Source: DASQMT01 sp963835735 (lineage in GTDB: Bacteria; Actinomycetota; Thermoleophilia; Solirubrobacterales; Solirubrobacteraceae). From it: 64,000 bases of DNA. The notes beneath the pieces are model-generated. The model was not told the DNA's origin. It made no database searches and saw only the letters and a list, made by a program, of their open reading frames with translations. Every line of letters begins with the position of its first letter. Within the stretch, counting starts at the first letter, position 1. The stretch lies in assembly GCA_963835735.1 (NCBI GenBank), contig CAWIGP010000005.1, positions 372,001 through 436,000 of the forward strand, in the 5' to 3' direction. The position numbers and the translations under genes were made by a program. This document shows, piece after piece, positions 26,601 through 34,737 of this stretch.

Positions 26601-27237
26601 CCTTGAACCCCTTCATCGCGGACTTCTCGACCGGCGTGATCTGAGCGAGTGAGCGCCGGTCGCCGGCGTTCGCGGCGGCCTTCTGCAGGGCCTGCTCGGG
26701 CGCGAGCTCGGGCTTGGCCGCGAGCGTCGTGTCGCCGTGCACGGTGCCGGACGCGGAGATCACCTTCCAGCCGTCGTCCCGGACGACGCCGATCGTGACC
26801 AGGCCGCCGCCCGACGCGTCGAGCCCGCCGACGACCTGGCGCAGCGTGACCGCGTGGCCCACGTCACCCGCGAGCCTGGCGTCGCTCTGCAACTCGAAGC
26901 CGTCGGTCGAGTCGAGGCGGAACAGCGCCTTGTTGGCCGCGAGCCACGCCCGTGCAGCAGCCTCCGGGGTCGCGCCGCGGACGCCCGTGGCGAGCGAGCC
27001 GCCAGGGTCGACGAGCGTCGACGGCGTGCCGAACTGGTTCCACGCGACCTGGGTCGCGACGTCGCGCGCGTCCGCGCGCTGGGCCGCGGTGGGACGGATC
27101 TGCCCCTTCCGCACATCGCGATCGGGCAGCACGTGCGTCCCGTCGATCGGGGCGTCCGCTGCGAGAGCCGTGGCGCCGCCCGCAAGCACCACCGCCCCCA
27201 CGACGAGAGTCGCTGACAACGAACGCATGGCGCGCAT
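23635..27237 (-). CDS. Secreted M36 (fungalysin-type) zinc metallopeptidase
   Basis: This 1200-residue exported protease has a signal peptide (LSATLVVGAVVLAGGATALA) and an FTP-like inhibitory propeptide with PepSY-type repeats (about residues 40-290). The M36 catalytic domain carries HEYTHMIENRM near residue 645 and the third zinc ligand in GAMGESVSDLLAVEQ near residue 675. A carboxypeptidase-regulatory-like domain follows (DATAMLAPGTYEFIANAPGY), then a C-terminal F5/8-type C-like domain (HLRLVVKNSQC). ATG 27237 follows GGGGGGAAGG. The accessory domains suggest binding to a polymer or surface. It is convergent with the small secreted gene, and its propeptide means it matures outside the cell. 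Confidence 0.9.
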   Translation of the reverse strand: MRAMRSLSATLVVGAVVLAGGATALAADAPIDGTHVLPDRDVRKGQIRPTAAQRADARDVATQVAWNQFGTPSTLVDPGGSLATGVRGATPEAAARAWLAANKALFRLDSTDGFELQSDARLAGDVGHAVTLRQVVGGLDASGGGLVTIGVVRDDGWKVISASGTVHGDTTLAAKPELAPEQALQKAAANAGDRRSLAQITPVEKSAMKGFKGFKLAGVPDVQGAKAVAFPTVDRGFIPAYETIVLDTNGAEPVGYHTFVDARSGAILARESVVDHAADEAQAAAAPQPFSGELPAQDGGCDMRKGPYSVGADAGVRAIDVFADADTITQDIVLFLFLGDTELVEADTGRTPERIRYAPAGGVPAGDYFVQVCEFQNGTPPVEPRTYAGTVTLDDSPPPAPYTARWNVFPGTPPHNALSADPWDNPDTDTREHWCWKASSNADDCDDIGGNLASRSPWDHDVHANTPSNTTVGNNARSGEGWADAGGPVPNPFRPVSAGRDYSFPWTNAWSMSDCNPGTPFGSAFVRGQSFDISAAVTNLFVQHNRMHDWSYLLGFTEDNWNGQDSNFGATEEFRENDPVLGDAQAGATIPPPLGYAVARNNANMLTRPDGLSSVTNMYLWQPVAGGFYPPCVDGDYDAGVIGHEYTHMIENRMIGKGNRRSGHHAGAMGESVSDLLAVEQLNEHGHVATDGANRWAVGTYATGQKLRGIRNYAGNFPATGAFPTSGVYAQVNPLNFSDVGYDLTGPQVHSDGEIWTATNFDLRRALAAKYDAQYPEGDQALQDQCARGQLPVDRCPGNRRWVQLVLDSFLLMPTAPSMVDARNAILAADTIRFGGANQSELWLAFARRGLGRNAAATNGTGRASGVESDTNPLPDFEAPGQGNATLTFEATERGGAQTPIDARVYVGHYEARVSPIADTDPDTGAPAGSPTNNLDATAMLAPGTYEFIANAPGYGAVRFRRTVRAGVAQTIRLRMAANVASKSQGATASGDASAVVNGTREVLSAAQVRDRLIDDTEDTWWQAAAVQSGTSWNVDGRRLTVDLAGTRPQRVNRVQVSAHLGPVFDAGNNPPADLLPSRFTALRQFEIWSCNALFGDCSSDDGYNRVFASAANAFPADAPRPVAPVLILREFAFSPIQATHLRLVVKNSQCTGGPDYQGEQDADPHNATDCNEAGAASTRAVRAAELQAFGQPSQVQAGG

Positions 27238-27353
27238 GGCCTTCCCCCCGAGATGTCCCCTGCCGAACCCCTGCAGGCCCGATTCAGCGCATATCCATGA
27301 GTCGACCGTCGGCGCTTGTCAAGTCGGCTGTCCGCACCAGGACCCCGATCGCG
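27238..27353 (-). promoter_or_regulatory. Promoter region of the M36 peptidase gene
   Basis: 116 bp between RecJ's stop and the peptidase start. On the minus strand TTGACA (27322-27317) is followed at about 21 bp by GATATG, a loosely spaced promoter. A strong purine ribosome site precedes the ATG. Confidence 0.35.
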
Positions 27354-30038
27354 TCAGGCGGCGGCGATCTCCGGTGCCCGCTGCGTCGCCGCCGGGGTGC
27401 GCTCCGCGAGGTGAGCGAGGCCGTCCTGCAGGCGCTCCGAACTGGCCCGGAACGCGGCGGAGCGCTCGAGCCGGCTGCGGCCTACGGCGGGCGGAACGGC
27501 GACGGCAAGCCGCGCACTGTCGAGCACGACGAGCCCAAGCTCGTCGAGCACCCGTAACAGCCGGCCGGCGAGCGCGCCCGACCGCGGGTGGACGCCGGAG
27601 CCGCGCAGCAGGTCGACCAGGCGCTCACCGGCGAGCGGGGCCGACCTAGGCGAAGTTGGCACCGCGGCGCCCGGCGAACTCGGCGCGGAGGCGCTCCCCC
27701 GCAACGCGCGATAGAGGTCCGCCAGATGCGGGCGGAGATCGAGTTCCCAGGTCAGGACGCGGCGGGCGAAGTCCAGCTCGGGGGCGCCCCAGGCCAGATG
27801 GGTCCAGCCGTCGCCAGGGAGACGCTCGGCCAGCGCGCGCAGGTGAGGGTGCGGCGGCGGGTCGACGGCGACGACGTGCGTATAGCCGATCGCCAGCTCG
27901 GGACGGGACTCGAGCGCAGCCCACGTCGTGACCGCGAAGCCGCCGACGCGGTCGCGCAGCGCCGCCGCGCGATGGTCGGCGTGCGCGGTCACGCCGAGCA
28001 CGGGCGCGCCGGCGGCCACGAGGTCGCCGAGCAGCCCGGCGATGCCGCCGCCGCGTGCGTCGCGCAGCTTGCGCTCCGGCGGCGGGCCGATGCCGCCGCG
28101 CGATCCGCCGCCGTCCGGCCGGCCCAGGCCCGCACCGCGCGACTCATGCCCGCGTGGCGAGACGAAGCCGTCGCGCGATCCGCCGCCGTCCGGCCGGCAG
28201 GCGTCGTCGCCCGCGCCCTGCAAGTCGCCGCGCCGCGCAGCCGCCGGCGGCCAGGCCGTCAGGTCGCTTTCGAGCTCGGCGCGCACGGCTTCGGCGAACG
28301 GAAGCTCGCCGACGACCTCGATCGGCGCCGCCCGAGCCGGTTGGGCGTGGCGCAGCACGAGCCGCGGCTCGACCGCGCCGTTGTAGCGGTTGAGCTCGAG
28401 CCGCACTGCGGCGTCGACCGCATCGCCCGGGGCGGCCGGCAGCGAGCTGCCGCGGCCGAATGCGACGCAGCGCGAGCGCGCGCCGCCTGCTGCGAGCGTG
28501 AACGAGACGTGGCGGCCTTCCCCCATCGCACGGGGGTCGGCGAGCAGCGCGCTCGGCACGAGCAGCGTGGGCTCGGGGTTGCCCATCCCGAACGGCGCGA
28601 GCCGCTCGAGCTCCTCGGCGAGCGCGATGTGCAGCGCGTCACCCGGCACCACGGCGTCGACGCGCTGGGCGGGCATGAGGTCCGCGGGCGTCAGCGTCGC
28701 GGCCGCGTGCGCGACGAATGCCTCACGGAACGCGTTCACGCGCCCGCGTGCGATCGTGAGGCCGGCCGCGGCGCGGTGGCCGCCATGGCGCAGCAGGTCG
28801 GCGCACGCAGCGTCCAGGCCGCCGAGCAGGTCGAACGCCGGGATCGAGCGCCCCGAGCCGGTGCCCTCGTCGCCGTCGAGCGCGATCAGTATCGCCGGCC
28901 GGTGGTGGCGCTCGGCGATCCGCGACGCGACGATCCCGATCACGCCCGGATGCCAGTCGTCGGCGGCGAGCACGTACGCGGCGGGCTCGGCGCCGCCGGC
29001 CTTCGCCTCCGCCACCTGCGCCTCGGCCGCGAACAGGATCCGCGTCTCGACCTCGCGGCGCTCGATGTTGACCGAGTCGAGCTCGGCCGCGATCGCGCGG
29101 GCGCGTGCCGGGTCCGCGGTCAGCAGCAGCTCGAGGCCCGCGTCGGCGCGGTGCATTCGCCCCGCGGCGTTGATCCGCGGCGCGAGCCGGAACCCGATCG
29201 CGCGCGCATCCACTCCGCTCGGATCCACCCGTGCGACATCCATCAGCGCCTGCAGCCCGGGCTTGCGCGTCGATGCCAGCGTGCGCAGGCCGGCGCGCAC
29301 GAGCCGCCGGTTCTCGCCGATCAGCGGGACGCAGTCGGCGACGGTGGCGAGCGCCACGAGGTCGAGGTCCGCGTCGGCCGCATCCGGGTCCATCCCGGCA
29401 GCGTCGAGCAACGCACGCGCGAGCATGTGCGCGACGCCCGCCGCGCACAGCTCCGGGCACGGGTAGCCGCCGAGGCCGGGATGCACGATCGGTGCGTCCG
29501 GCAGCCGTCCGTCGGCGCGCGGCGCGTGATGGTCGGTCACGACGACGTCCAGGCCGGCCGCGCGCGCCGCGGCCACCTCCTCCACGGCTGTGATCGCGCA
29601 GTCGACGGTGACCAGCAGGTCGGTCCCGCGAGCGGCGAGCCGCTCCACCGTCGCCGGCGCCAACCCGTAGCCGTCGTCGATCCGGCTCGGCAGGTACCAG
29701 TCGACGTCTGCCGCGAGCGTGCGCAACGCACGCACCAGCACGGCGGTGGCGCTCACCCCGTCGACGTCGTAGTCCCCGTGCACGGTGATCCGCGAGCCGC
29801 GCGCCACGTGCTCGAGGATCCGCGCCGCCCCGTCGCGCAGACCGCCGAAGGCGTCGAGCGGGTGCTGGACGTCGGCGTCGAGGAACGAGCGGGCGGCGCC
29901 CACGTCGGCGAACCCGCGGCGGACGAGTACCTGCGCGGTGACCTGCGAGACGCCCAGCTCGGCGCCCAGCCGCTCGGCGGCGGCGTAGTCGTACGGGGCG
30001 ACCTCGAGGCGGACGACGGGCGGTGGCACCCGGCGCAC
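27354..30038 (-). CDS. recJ: Single-strand DNA exonuclease RecJ with long C-terminal extension
   Basis: This 894-residue protein carries the 5'-3' exonuclease core: DHH-family motifs VHGDYDVDGVSA (near residue 85), VTVDCAI and VTDHHAPR, DHHA1 with GGHRAAAGL (near residue 400), and an OB-like domain. The core ends near residue 570. The remaining 320 residues include a low-complexity segment with two RPDGGGSR units and then a helicase-remnant-like domain (VLGVTAHADHRAAALR, FARRVLTWELDLRPHLADLYRAL). GTG 30038 is used. RecJ acts in recombination and mismatch repair. It is flanked by unrelated genes and divergent from the leader at 30039. Confidence 0.92.
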   Translation of the reverse strand: MRRVPPPVVRLEVAPYDYAAAERLGAELGVSQVTAQVLVRRGFADVGAARSFLDADVQHPLDAFGGLRDGAARILEHVARGSRITVHGDYDVDGVSATAVLVRALRTLAADVDWYLPSRIDDGYGLAPATVERLAARGTDLLVTVDCAITAVEEVAAARAAGLDVVVTDHHAPRADGRLPDAPIVHPGLGGYPCPELCAAGVAHMLARALLDAAGMDPDAADADLDLVALATVADCVPLIGENRRLVRAGLRTLASTRKPGLQALMDVARVDPSGVDARAIGFRLAPRINAAGRMHRADAGLELLLTADPARARAIAAELDSVNIERREVETRILFAAEAQVAEAKAGGAEPAAYVLAADDWHPGVIGIVASRIAERHHRPAILIALDGDEGTGSGRSIPAFDLLGGLDAACADLLRHGGHRAAAGLTIARGRVNAFREAFVAHAAATLTPADLMPAQRVDAVVPGDALHIALAEELERLAPFGMGNPEPTLLVPSALLADPRAMGEGRHVSFTLAAGGARSRCVAFGRGSSLPAAPGDAVDAAVRLELNRYNGAVEPRLVLRHAQPARAAPIEVVGELPFAEAVRAELESDLTAWPPAAARRGDLQGAGDDACRPDGGGSRDGFVSPRGHESRGAGLGRPDGGGSRGGIGPPPERKLRDARGGGIAGLLGDLVAAGAPVLGVTAHADHRAAALRDRVGGFAVTTWAALESRPELAIGYTHVVAVDPPPHPHLRALAERLPGDGWTHLAWGAPELDFARRVLTWELDLRPHLADLYRALRGSASAPSSPGAAVPTSPRSAPLAGERLVDLLRGSGVHPRSGALAGRLLRVLDELGLVVLDSARLAVAVPPAVGRSRLERSAAFRASSERLQDGLAHLAERTPAATQRAPEIAAA
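28095..28197. repeat. Two-copy direct repeat inside recJ
   Basis: The run cgatccgccgccgtccggcc occurs twice about 76 bp apart, encoding two RPDGGGSR units in the linker. It is probably slippage in a disordered region. Confidence 0.6.
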
Positions 30039-30228
30039 CGTACGGCCGGGGGAGGACGGAACGGGCGACCTTAGCTGCGCTTTCGCAAGCCGCGACTAGA
30101 ATCACTCGCAAAGAAGGGAAGTATCCCTCGGCCGGTTCCCGTCAGAACGGCGCCTCAGCGCCCGGGACCGGCACCCAACCGGGCGGAGAAACCTTCGACT
30201 GTTCACCACGATCAGCCGGAGGCCTCAC
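30039..30228 (+). other. Structured-looking leader ahead of the small ORF and YugP-like gene
   Basis: 190 bp with several possible hairpins: GGGA-agta-TCCC near 30116-30127, CCGGTTCCCG pairing with CGGGACCGG (about 30132-30171), and inside it GGCGC-CTCA-GCGCC. The AT-richer start (actagaatcactcgcaaagaaggg) may be the promoter and 5' end. I compared it by eye with the c-di-AMP, c-di-GMP, glycine, fluoride and guanidine riboswitch consensus sequences and none fits. Confidence 0.4.
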
Positions 30229-30315
30229 ATGCCCATCCTCACGAAGTACGCAACTCCAGCCAGCACGGGTGAGAAGATCCCGACCGGCGCCCCTATCCAG
30301 CTCCAGGAGGGCTGA
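30229..30315 (+). CDS. 28-residue small ORF
   Basis: ATG 30229 is preceded by GGAGG at proper spacing. It encodes a 28-residue peptide beginning MPILTKYATPASTGEKIPTG and ending QLQEG. It is polar, without a signal or membrane segment. The stop is 6 bp before the YugP-like ATG, and the next gene's ribosome site (CAGGAGGG) lies in its last codons, so translation could be coupled. It could be a regulatory leader peptide or a real small protein. Confidence 0.5.
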   Translation: MPILTKYATPASTGEKIPTGAPIQLQEG

Positions 30316-30321
30316 CCCACC

Positions 30322-30996
30322 ATGTCATCCATCGGCCTCTGGCTCATCCTCGCCGGCGTCCCGCTGCTGTTCGGGCTGTGGGCGCAGGTGCGAGTGAAGC
30401 GGACGTTCGCCCGCTACTCGAAGGTCGCGCCGCGCAACGGCATGAACGGAGCGCAGGCGGCCGCGGCCGTGCTGAAGTCCTCCGGCCTTCCGAACCTGCA
30501 GATCCGGCCGGTCGCGGGCCGGCTGACCGACCACTACGACCCGCGCAGCCGCACGCTCAACCTGTCGCAGGACGTTGGCCAGGCCACGTCGCTGGCGGCG
30601 CTCGGCGTCGCCGCGCACGAGGCGGGACACGCGATCCAGGATGCCCGCGGCTACAAGCCGATGCGGATCCGTCAGACGCTCGTCCCGGTCGCCACCTTCG
30701 GGCAGTCGATCTGGATCCTGCCGGTGTTCGCCGGCCTGATCCTCGGCCTGACCGGGCTGACCACGATCGGGCTCGTCCTGTTCGCGGCGGTCGTGCTGTT
30801 CCAGCTCGTGACGTTGCCGGTGGAGTTCGACGCGTCCAAGCGGGCGCTCGGCGCGCTCGAGCAGCAGGGCCTGCTGGTGGGAGACGAGATCGGCGGGGCG
30901 CGCGCGGTGCTCAACGCCGCGGCGCTCACCTACGTTGCCGGCTTCGTCGCCTCGCTCGGCCAGCTCCTGTACTTCTTCGTGATCTCGCGCAACTGA
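30322..30996 (+). CDS. YugP-like membrane zinc metallopeptidase
   Basis: This 224-residue protein is of the Zn_peptidase_2 (YugP) family. It has an N-terminal membrane helix (GLWLILAGVPLLFGLWAQV), the zinc motif HEAGH with His99, Glu100 and His103, and two further membrane helices (residues about 125-165). VEFDASKRAL follows, which probably supplies the third ligand, and a C-terminal membrane helix ends the protein. Length matches the family. GGAGGG precedes ATG 30322. It probably cleaves membrane or secreted substrates, but no target is known. Confidence 0.88.
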   Translation: MSSIGLWLILAGVPLLFGLWAQVRVKRTFARYSKVAPRNGMNGAQAAAAVLKSSGLPNLQIRPVAGRLTDHYDPRSRTLNLSQDVGQATSLAALGVAAHEAGHAIQDARGYKPMRIRQTLVPVATFGQSIWILPVFAGLILGLTGLTTIGLVLFAAVVLFQLVTLPVEFDASKRALGALEQQGLLVGDEIGGARAVLNAAALTYVAGFVASLGQLLYFFVISRN

Positions 30997-31027
30997 GACG
31001 GGACGCAGCGCAGGGCGACGGGCCGCC

Positions 31028-31294
31028 TCAGAGCGGCTCGTTGCCCTGCGCGGCGCCGTAGAAGTACACGGCCGCGATGCCGATCAGCGCGCCGGGGACC
31101 GCCTCGAGCGCGGTCAGGACGTCGGTGTCGTTCTGCCCCGGCACCGAGAACCCGTTCACGAGCAGCCCGAACAGCAACGCGCCGATCACCGCGCCGAGGA
31201 ACGCGCCGACGATGCCCGACCAGAAGCGGTCGGGCACGAAGATCGTGAAGTGCCAGAGCGCGAGGCCCATCATCACCCAGACCAGCGCGCCCAT
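31028..31294 (-). CDS. Small membrane protein after SecDF
   Basis: This 88-residue protein has three hydrophobic segments (about residues 1-20, 26-50 and 64-82), including a glycine-rich one (GIVGAFLGAVIGALLFGLLVNGF). ATG 31294 shares its base with the SecDF stop (TGATG), so it is co-translated. I do not recognise the family. Being locked to SecDF, it may be an accessory of the translocon, but there is no direct evidence. Confidence 0.75.
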   Translation of the reverse strand: MGALVWVMMGLALWHFTIFVPDRFWSGIVGAFLGAVIGALLFGLLVNGFSVPGQNDTDVLTALEAVPGALIGIAAVYFYGAAQGNEPL

Positions 31295-34221
31295 CAGCGA
31301 GGCCTCCCGTGCCGCCGGTTGCGCGGCTTCTTGGGTTTGTCCGAGCCGCCCTCGCCCTCTGCGGGCGGCGGAGCGCTGCTGCCGCCGCTAGGCCCATTCG
31401 GGTCCTGCGTCTTGCCGCCGTTGGCGCGCGAACGCGCGCGGCGCCCGCCCGCAGGGCGGCCGGCGGCCGCGGCGGCCGGCTGCGACCGGCTCGGCGTCTC
31501 CTCCTCGATGCCCAGGTCGCGCACCATGGCGTCGAAGTCCTGGCGCGAGACCTGCGACGGATCCTGCGGCGCGGTGAGCGCGGCGGTGACGCCGCGGCGC
31601 TTCTCCGGCTCCACGTCGACCGGCGCGCCGCCCGGCGTCACGACCGCGTACGCCGGCACCGAGCCGAGCGCCGCGCGGATGCGCCGGTAGCGGGTCGCGT
31701 ACACGGGCTCCCTCTCCTTCCAGTGCACGAGCACCGGGCCGGCGATGAACACCGAGGAATAGGTGCCCGACAGCGTGCCGACCAGCAGCGCGAAGGCGAA
31801 GTCCTTGAGCGTCGCGCCGCCGAAGAAGAACAGCGCGAGCACCGGCAGCATCGTGCAGAAGCTGGTCGCCAGCGAGCGCACGATGACCTCGCTCATCGAG
31901 CGGTTGACGATCTGGGAGAACGCGGCGCTCGGCATCCGCGGCACGTTCTCGCGGATCCGGTCGAACACGATGATCGTGTCGTACAGCGAGAAGCCCAGGA
32001 TGGTGAGCAGCGCCGCGACCGTCGACGTCGTCACCTCCCGGCCGACTAGGGCGTAGACGCCCGCCGTGATCAGGATGTCGTGCATCAGCGCGATCAGCAC
32101 CGGCACGGCGAACTTCCACTCGAACCGCAGCGTGATGTAGATCGAGATCACCGACAGCGAGGCGATGATCGCGATCAGTGCCGAGTTGGCCACGGTCTCG
32201 CCGAACGTCGGGCCGATCTCGGAGACCTCGGGATCGCCCTGCACGCCGAACGCGTCCTCGAGCTCCTGTGTCACCTGGTCGGTCCTGCCCGACACCTCGT
32301 CGGAGATCTGGACGACGTTGGGACCGAGCTCCGGATTGTCGATCGTCTGGATCTTCGCGTCGGAGAACCCGGCCGGCGAGATCGCGTCGCGGACCTGCTC
32401 GACGGTCGCGGGCCGCTCGAGCGCGGCGGTGATCCGCGTGCCCGACTCGAAGTCGATGCCGAAGTTCAGCCCCTTCGAGCCGATCGCCAGCGTGCAGATC
32501 AGCAGGATCAGGCCGGACATCGAGAAGAACCACCTCGACGCGCCCATGAAGTCGAACGTGATCGGCTTCTTCGGCTTGCCCGCGCCGAGCGCGCTCGGCT
32601 TCTGGAGCAGGCGCGAGCCGCGCAGCGTGAACAGGATCGCCTGTGTCGCCAGCACGGCGGTGAACAGCGAGACCAGCGTGCCGATGCCGAGCACGAACGC
32701 GAAGCCCTTCACCCCCGCCGTCGCGAGGATGAACAGGATGAACGCGACCAGCAGCGTGACGATGTTCGCGTCAAGGATCGTCGCGAAGCCCTTCTTGTAG
32801 CCCTGCACGATGCCGGCCGAGATAGATCGGCCGTGGCGTATCTCTTCCTTGACGCGTTCGAAGATGACGATGTTGGCGTCTGCCGCGACGCCGATCGTGA
32901 GGATCAGACCCGCGATGCCCGGCAGCGTGAGCGTGATCGGGATCAGCTTGATCAGCGCGAAGAAGTAGATGGCGTAGATGCCGAGCGCGAGCACGGCGAT
33001 CACGCCGAGCACGCGGTAGAAGACGAGCAGGAAGAGCGCGACGATCGCGAAGCCCGCGATGCCGGCGACCAGGCCCTGGTCGAGCGCCTGCTGGCCGAGC
33101 GTGGCCGAGACCTGCGAGCGCGAGATCAGCTCGAGCCGGACGGGCAGCGCGCCGGTCTTGAGCAGCCGCGCGAGGTCCTGGGCCGTCTGGATCGTGAAGC
33201 CGCCGGAGATCTGCGCACCCTGCGAGCCGTCGATCCCGTCCGGGTTCTCGCGGAAGTTGATGTACGGCGTCGAGATCAGCTCGTCGTCGAGCCGGATCGC
33301 GAAGTGATGCGAGGCCGCGATCGGGTTCTGCAGCCCGCCGTTGAGCGCCGCGTTGTCGGCGCCGCGCTGCGCGATCGCGCGCGTGGTCTCGGCGAAAGCG
33401 TCACGACCCTTGTCGCTGAAGTCCATCGTGACGATCGGCTGGCCGCCGGTGCCGCCCTCGAAGTTCTGCTCGGGGTTCTTGATGTCGGTGCCGCTGAGGA
33501 CCGGGTTGTCCTTGAGCACCCACCACGAGTCGACCTCGCCGCGCTGGTCCTCGGGGTCGCGGTCGTCGACCGCGCGCAGCACCACGACGCCCTCGGGGAC
33601 CTCGAGGATCTCCGCCTTGGAGGTCAGGTTCTGTGTCTGGAGGTCCTCTTGCAGCGACTCGCGCGACTCGTCGGGGACGCCGTCGTTGATCGGCGCGTGC
33701 GACGTCTTGTCGAACGCGTAGAACAGCCCGTTGTGCGTGTTGTTCGCGTCGACCTCGGGCGGACACTCCGACGCTCGCTTGACCGCGTTGTAGAGGCCGC
33801 TGGTCGGCTGCTGGCCGCCGTTGACCTCCTCCGGGTTGGTCCGACAGTCCTCGTCGAGGATGTTCGGCTCCCAGTCGTAGAAGAACATCTGCGCGGTCGT
33901 GCCGACCTGGTCGGCGGCGCGCTCGGCGTTCGTCTCGCCCGGCAGGCTGACGTCGATCTGGTCGCGCCCGGCGCGCTGCAGCTCCGGCTCGGCGACGCCG
34001 AGCGAGTCGACGCGGTCGCGCATGATGTCGACCGCGCGGTCCAGCGCCTCCTGGTTGACCTCGGGCTGCTGCTTGGTCGGGCGCGCCTCATAGACGAGCT
34101 GCACGCCACCCTGGAGGTCGAGGCCGAGCCGCGTCGGCTTCGCGAAGATCACCGCCAGCGAGGCCGCCAGCAGACCCGCGACCGTGAACAGGATGAAGAT
34201 GTTGCGGCGGCGATCGGACAT
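31294..34221 (-). CDS. secDF: SecDF protein-export fusion
   Basis: This 975-residue natural fusion of SecD and SecF uses the proton gradient to pull proteins out through SecYEG. SecD half: LGLDLQGGVQLVYEA (residues about 32-46), a large periplasmic P1 domain, and LPGIAGLILTIGVAADANIVIFERVKEE. SecF half: residues about 555-850, with LNFGIDFESGTRI and LLTILGFSLYDTIIVFDRIREN. The charged C-terminal tail of over 100 residues (low complexity, ends PRNRRHGRPR) is unusual. ATG 34221 has no clear ribosome site. It lies 19 bp after the zinc-ribbon/PAS gene and is coupled to the small membrane protein. Confidence 0.93.
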   Translation of the reverse strand: MSDRRRNIFILFTVAGLLAASLAVIFAKPTRLGLDLQGGVQLVYEARPTKQQPEVNQEALDRAVDIMRDRVDSLGVAEPELQRAGRDQIDVSLPGETNAERAADQVGTTAQMFFYDWEPNILDEDCRTNPEEVNGGQQPTSGLYNAVKRASECPPEVDANNTHNGLFYAFDKTSHAPINDGVPDESRESLQEDLQTQNLTSKAEILEVPEGVVVLRAVDDRDPEDQRGEVDSWWVLKDNPVLSGTDIKNPEQNFEGGTGGQPIVTMDFSDKGRDAFAETTRAIAQRGADNAALNGGLQNPIAASHHFAIRLDDELISTPYINFRENPDGIDGSQGAQISGGFTIQTAQDLARLLKTGALPVRLELISRSQVSATLGQQALDQGLVAGIAGFAIVALFLLVFYRVLGVIAVLALGIYAIYFFALIKLIPITLTLPGIAGLILTIGVAADANIVIFERVKEEIRHGRSISAGIVQGYKKGFATILDANIVTLLVAFILFILATAGVKGFAFVLGIGTLVSLFTAVLATQAILFTLRGSRLLQKPSALGAGKPKKPITFDFMGASRWFFSMSGLILLICTLAIGSKGLNFGIDFESGTRITAALERPATVEQVRDAISPAGFSDAKIQTIDNPELGPNVVQISDEVSGRTDQVTQELEDAFGVQGDPEVSEIGPTFGETVANSALIAIIASLSVISIYITLRFEWKFAVPVLIALMHDILITAGVYALVGREVTTSTVAALLTILGFSLYDTIIVFDRIRENVPRMPSAAFSQIVNRSMSEVIVRSLATSFCTMLPVLALFFFGGATLKDFAFALLVGTLSGTYSSVFIAGPVLVHWKEREPVYATRYRRIRAALGSVPAYAVVTPGGAPVDVEPEKRRGVTAALTAPQDPSQVSRQDFDAMVRDLGIEEETPSRSQPAAAAAGRPAGGRRARSRANGGKTQDPNGPSGGSSAPPPAEGEGGSDKPKKPRNRRHGRPR

Positions 34222-34240
34222 TAGGGGGTGTTTCGGCTAC

Positions 34241-34690
34241 TTACTTAGACGGCGTTAGGACCAGCAAAAGTCCGCCGTCGTCATCGTACGCCGGGAAAAG
34301 GTCGGCGACCGCCTTCGCAGGGATGTCTCCCTCCGCGTTGACAACGACGTCCTTGCCCAGCTGCCGTACCCCCCATTCCAGCACAACGCTCACGTGATCC
34401 TGTCCTCCGGAGAAGTCCAGTCCGAGTACGTCCTGGACCTGCCGGCCGATCACCTTCTCGTCCGACAGACCGGTCAACTCGCGCGAACCGCGGCCGCAGC
34501 CGATCACGCGGCCCTGCTGGTCGCACACGAAGAAGGCCGCGTTGGGCGCCGGGTAGTAGTCGTCGAGCAGTTCGAACAGGAAGCCGAAGCCGCACTTCGA
34601 GCAGCCCTTGGGCTGGTTGCGGAACCCCGCCGTGCGGTCGGTCGCGGTGCTTCGGTGACCACAGTTGGGGCAGATGAACAGATGCGCCAT
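34241..34690 (-). CDS. Zinc-ribbon/PAS-domain protein between ruvB and secDF
   Basis: This 149-residue protein has an N-terminal four-cysteine zinc ribbon (CPNCGH at residues 7-12 and CSKCGF at 31-36), then a PAS-like domain (PAPNAAFFVCDQQGRVIGCGRG, residues about 47-70; SDEKVIGRQVQDVLGL) and an acidic end. No HTH, kinase or signal peptide is seen, so it is cytoplasmic and could bind a ligand or sense redox through its extra cysteines. Its position between ruvB and secD is where yajC usually lies, and no yajC is present. It might act with SecDF or be a sensor of its own. Function unknown. Confidence 0.75.
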   Translation of the reverse strand: MAHLFICPNCGHRSTATDRTAGFRNQPKGCSKCGFGFLFELLDDYYPAPNAAFFVCDQQGRVIGCGRGSRELTGLSDEKVIGRQVQDVLGLDFSGGQDHVSVVLEWGVRQLGKDVVVNAEGDIPAKAVADLFPAYDDDGGLLLVLTPSK

Positions 34691-34737
34691 GCCGTGGGTA
34701 AGGGTAATCCCCCGGCTAAAGGACGGCTGAGCAGTCG

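Noticed and set aside
23740..26652. A 970-residue frame antisense to the M36 peptidase
   Set aside because: The peptidase has HEYTH and a signal peptide. The opposite frame has none and is a compositional shadow.
27588..30074. An 828-residue frame antisense to recJ
   Set aside because: The minus strand carries a complete RecJ with catalytic motifs. The plus frame is Arg/Ala/Val-rich with no domain, as expected for a high-GC shadow.
30116..30228. Known riboswitch class before the YugP-like gene
   Set aside because: I compared it by eye with the c-di-AMP, c-di-GMP, glycine, fluoride and guanidine consensus and found no match. It is left as unassigned.
32080..34224. A 714-residue frame antisense to secDF
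   Set aside because: SecDF motifs on the minus strand are complete and the antisense frame is charged low-complexity.
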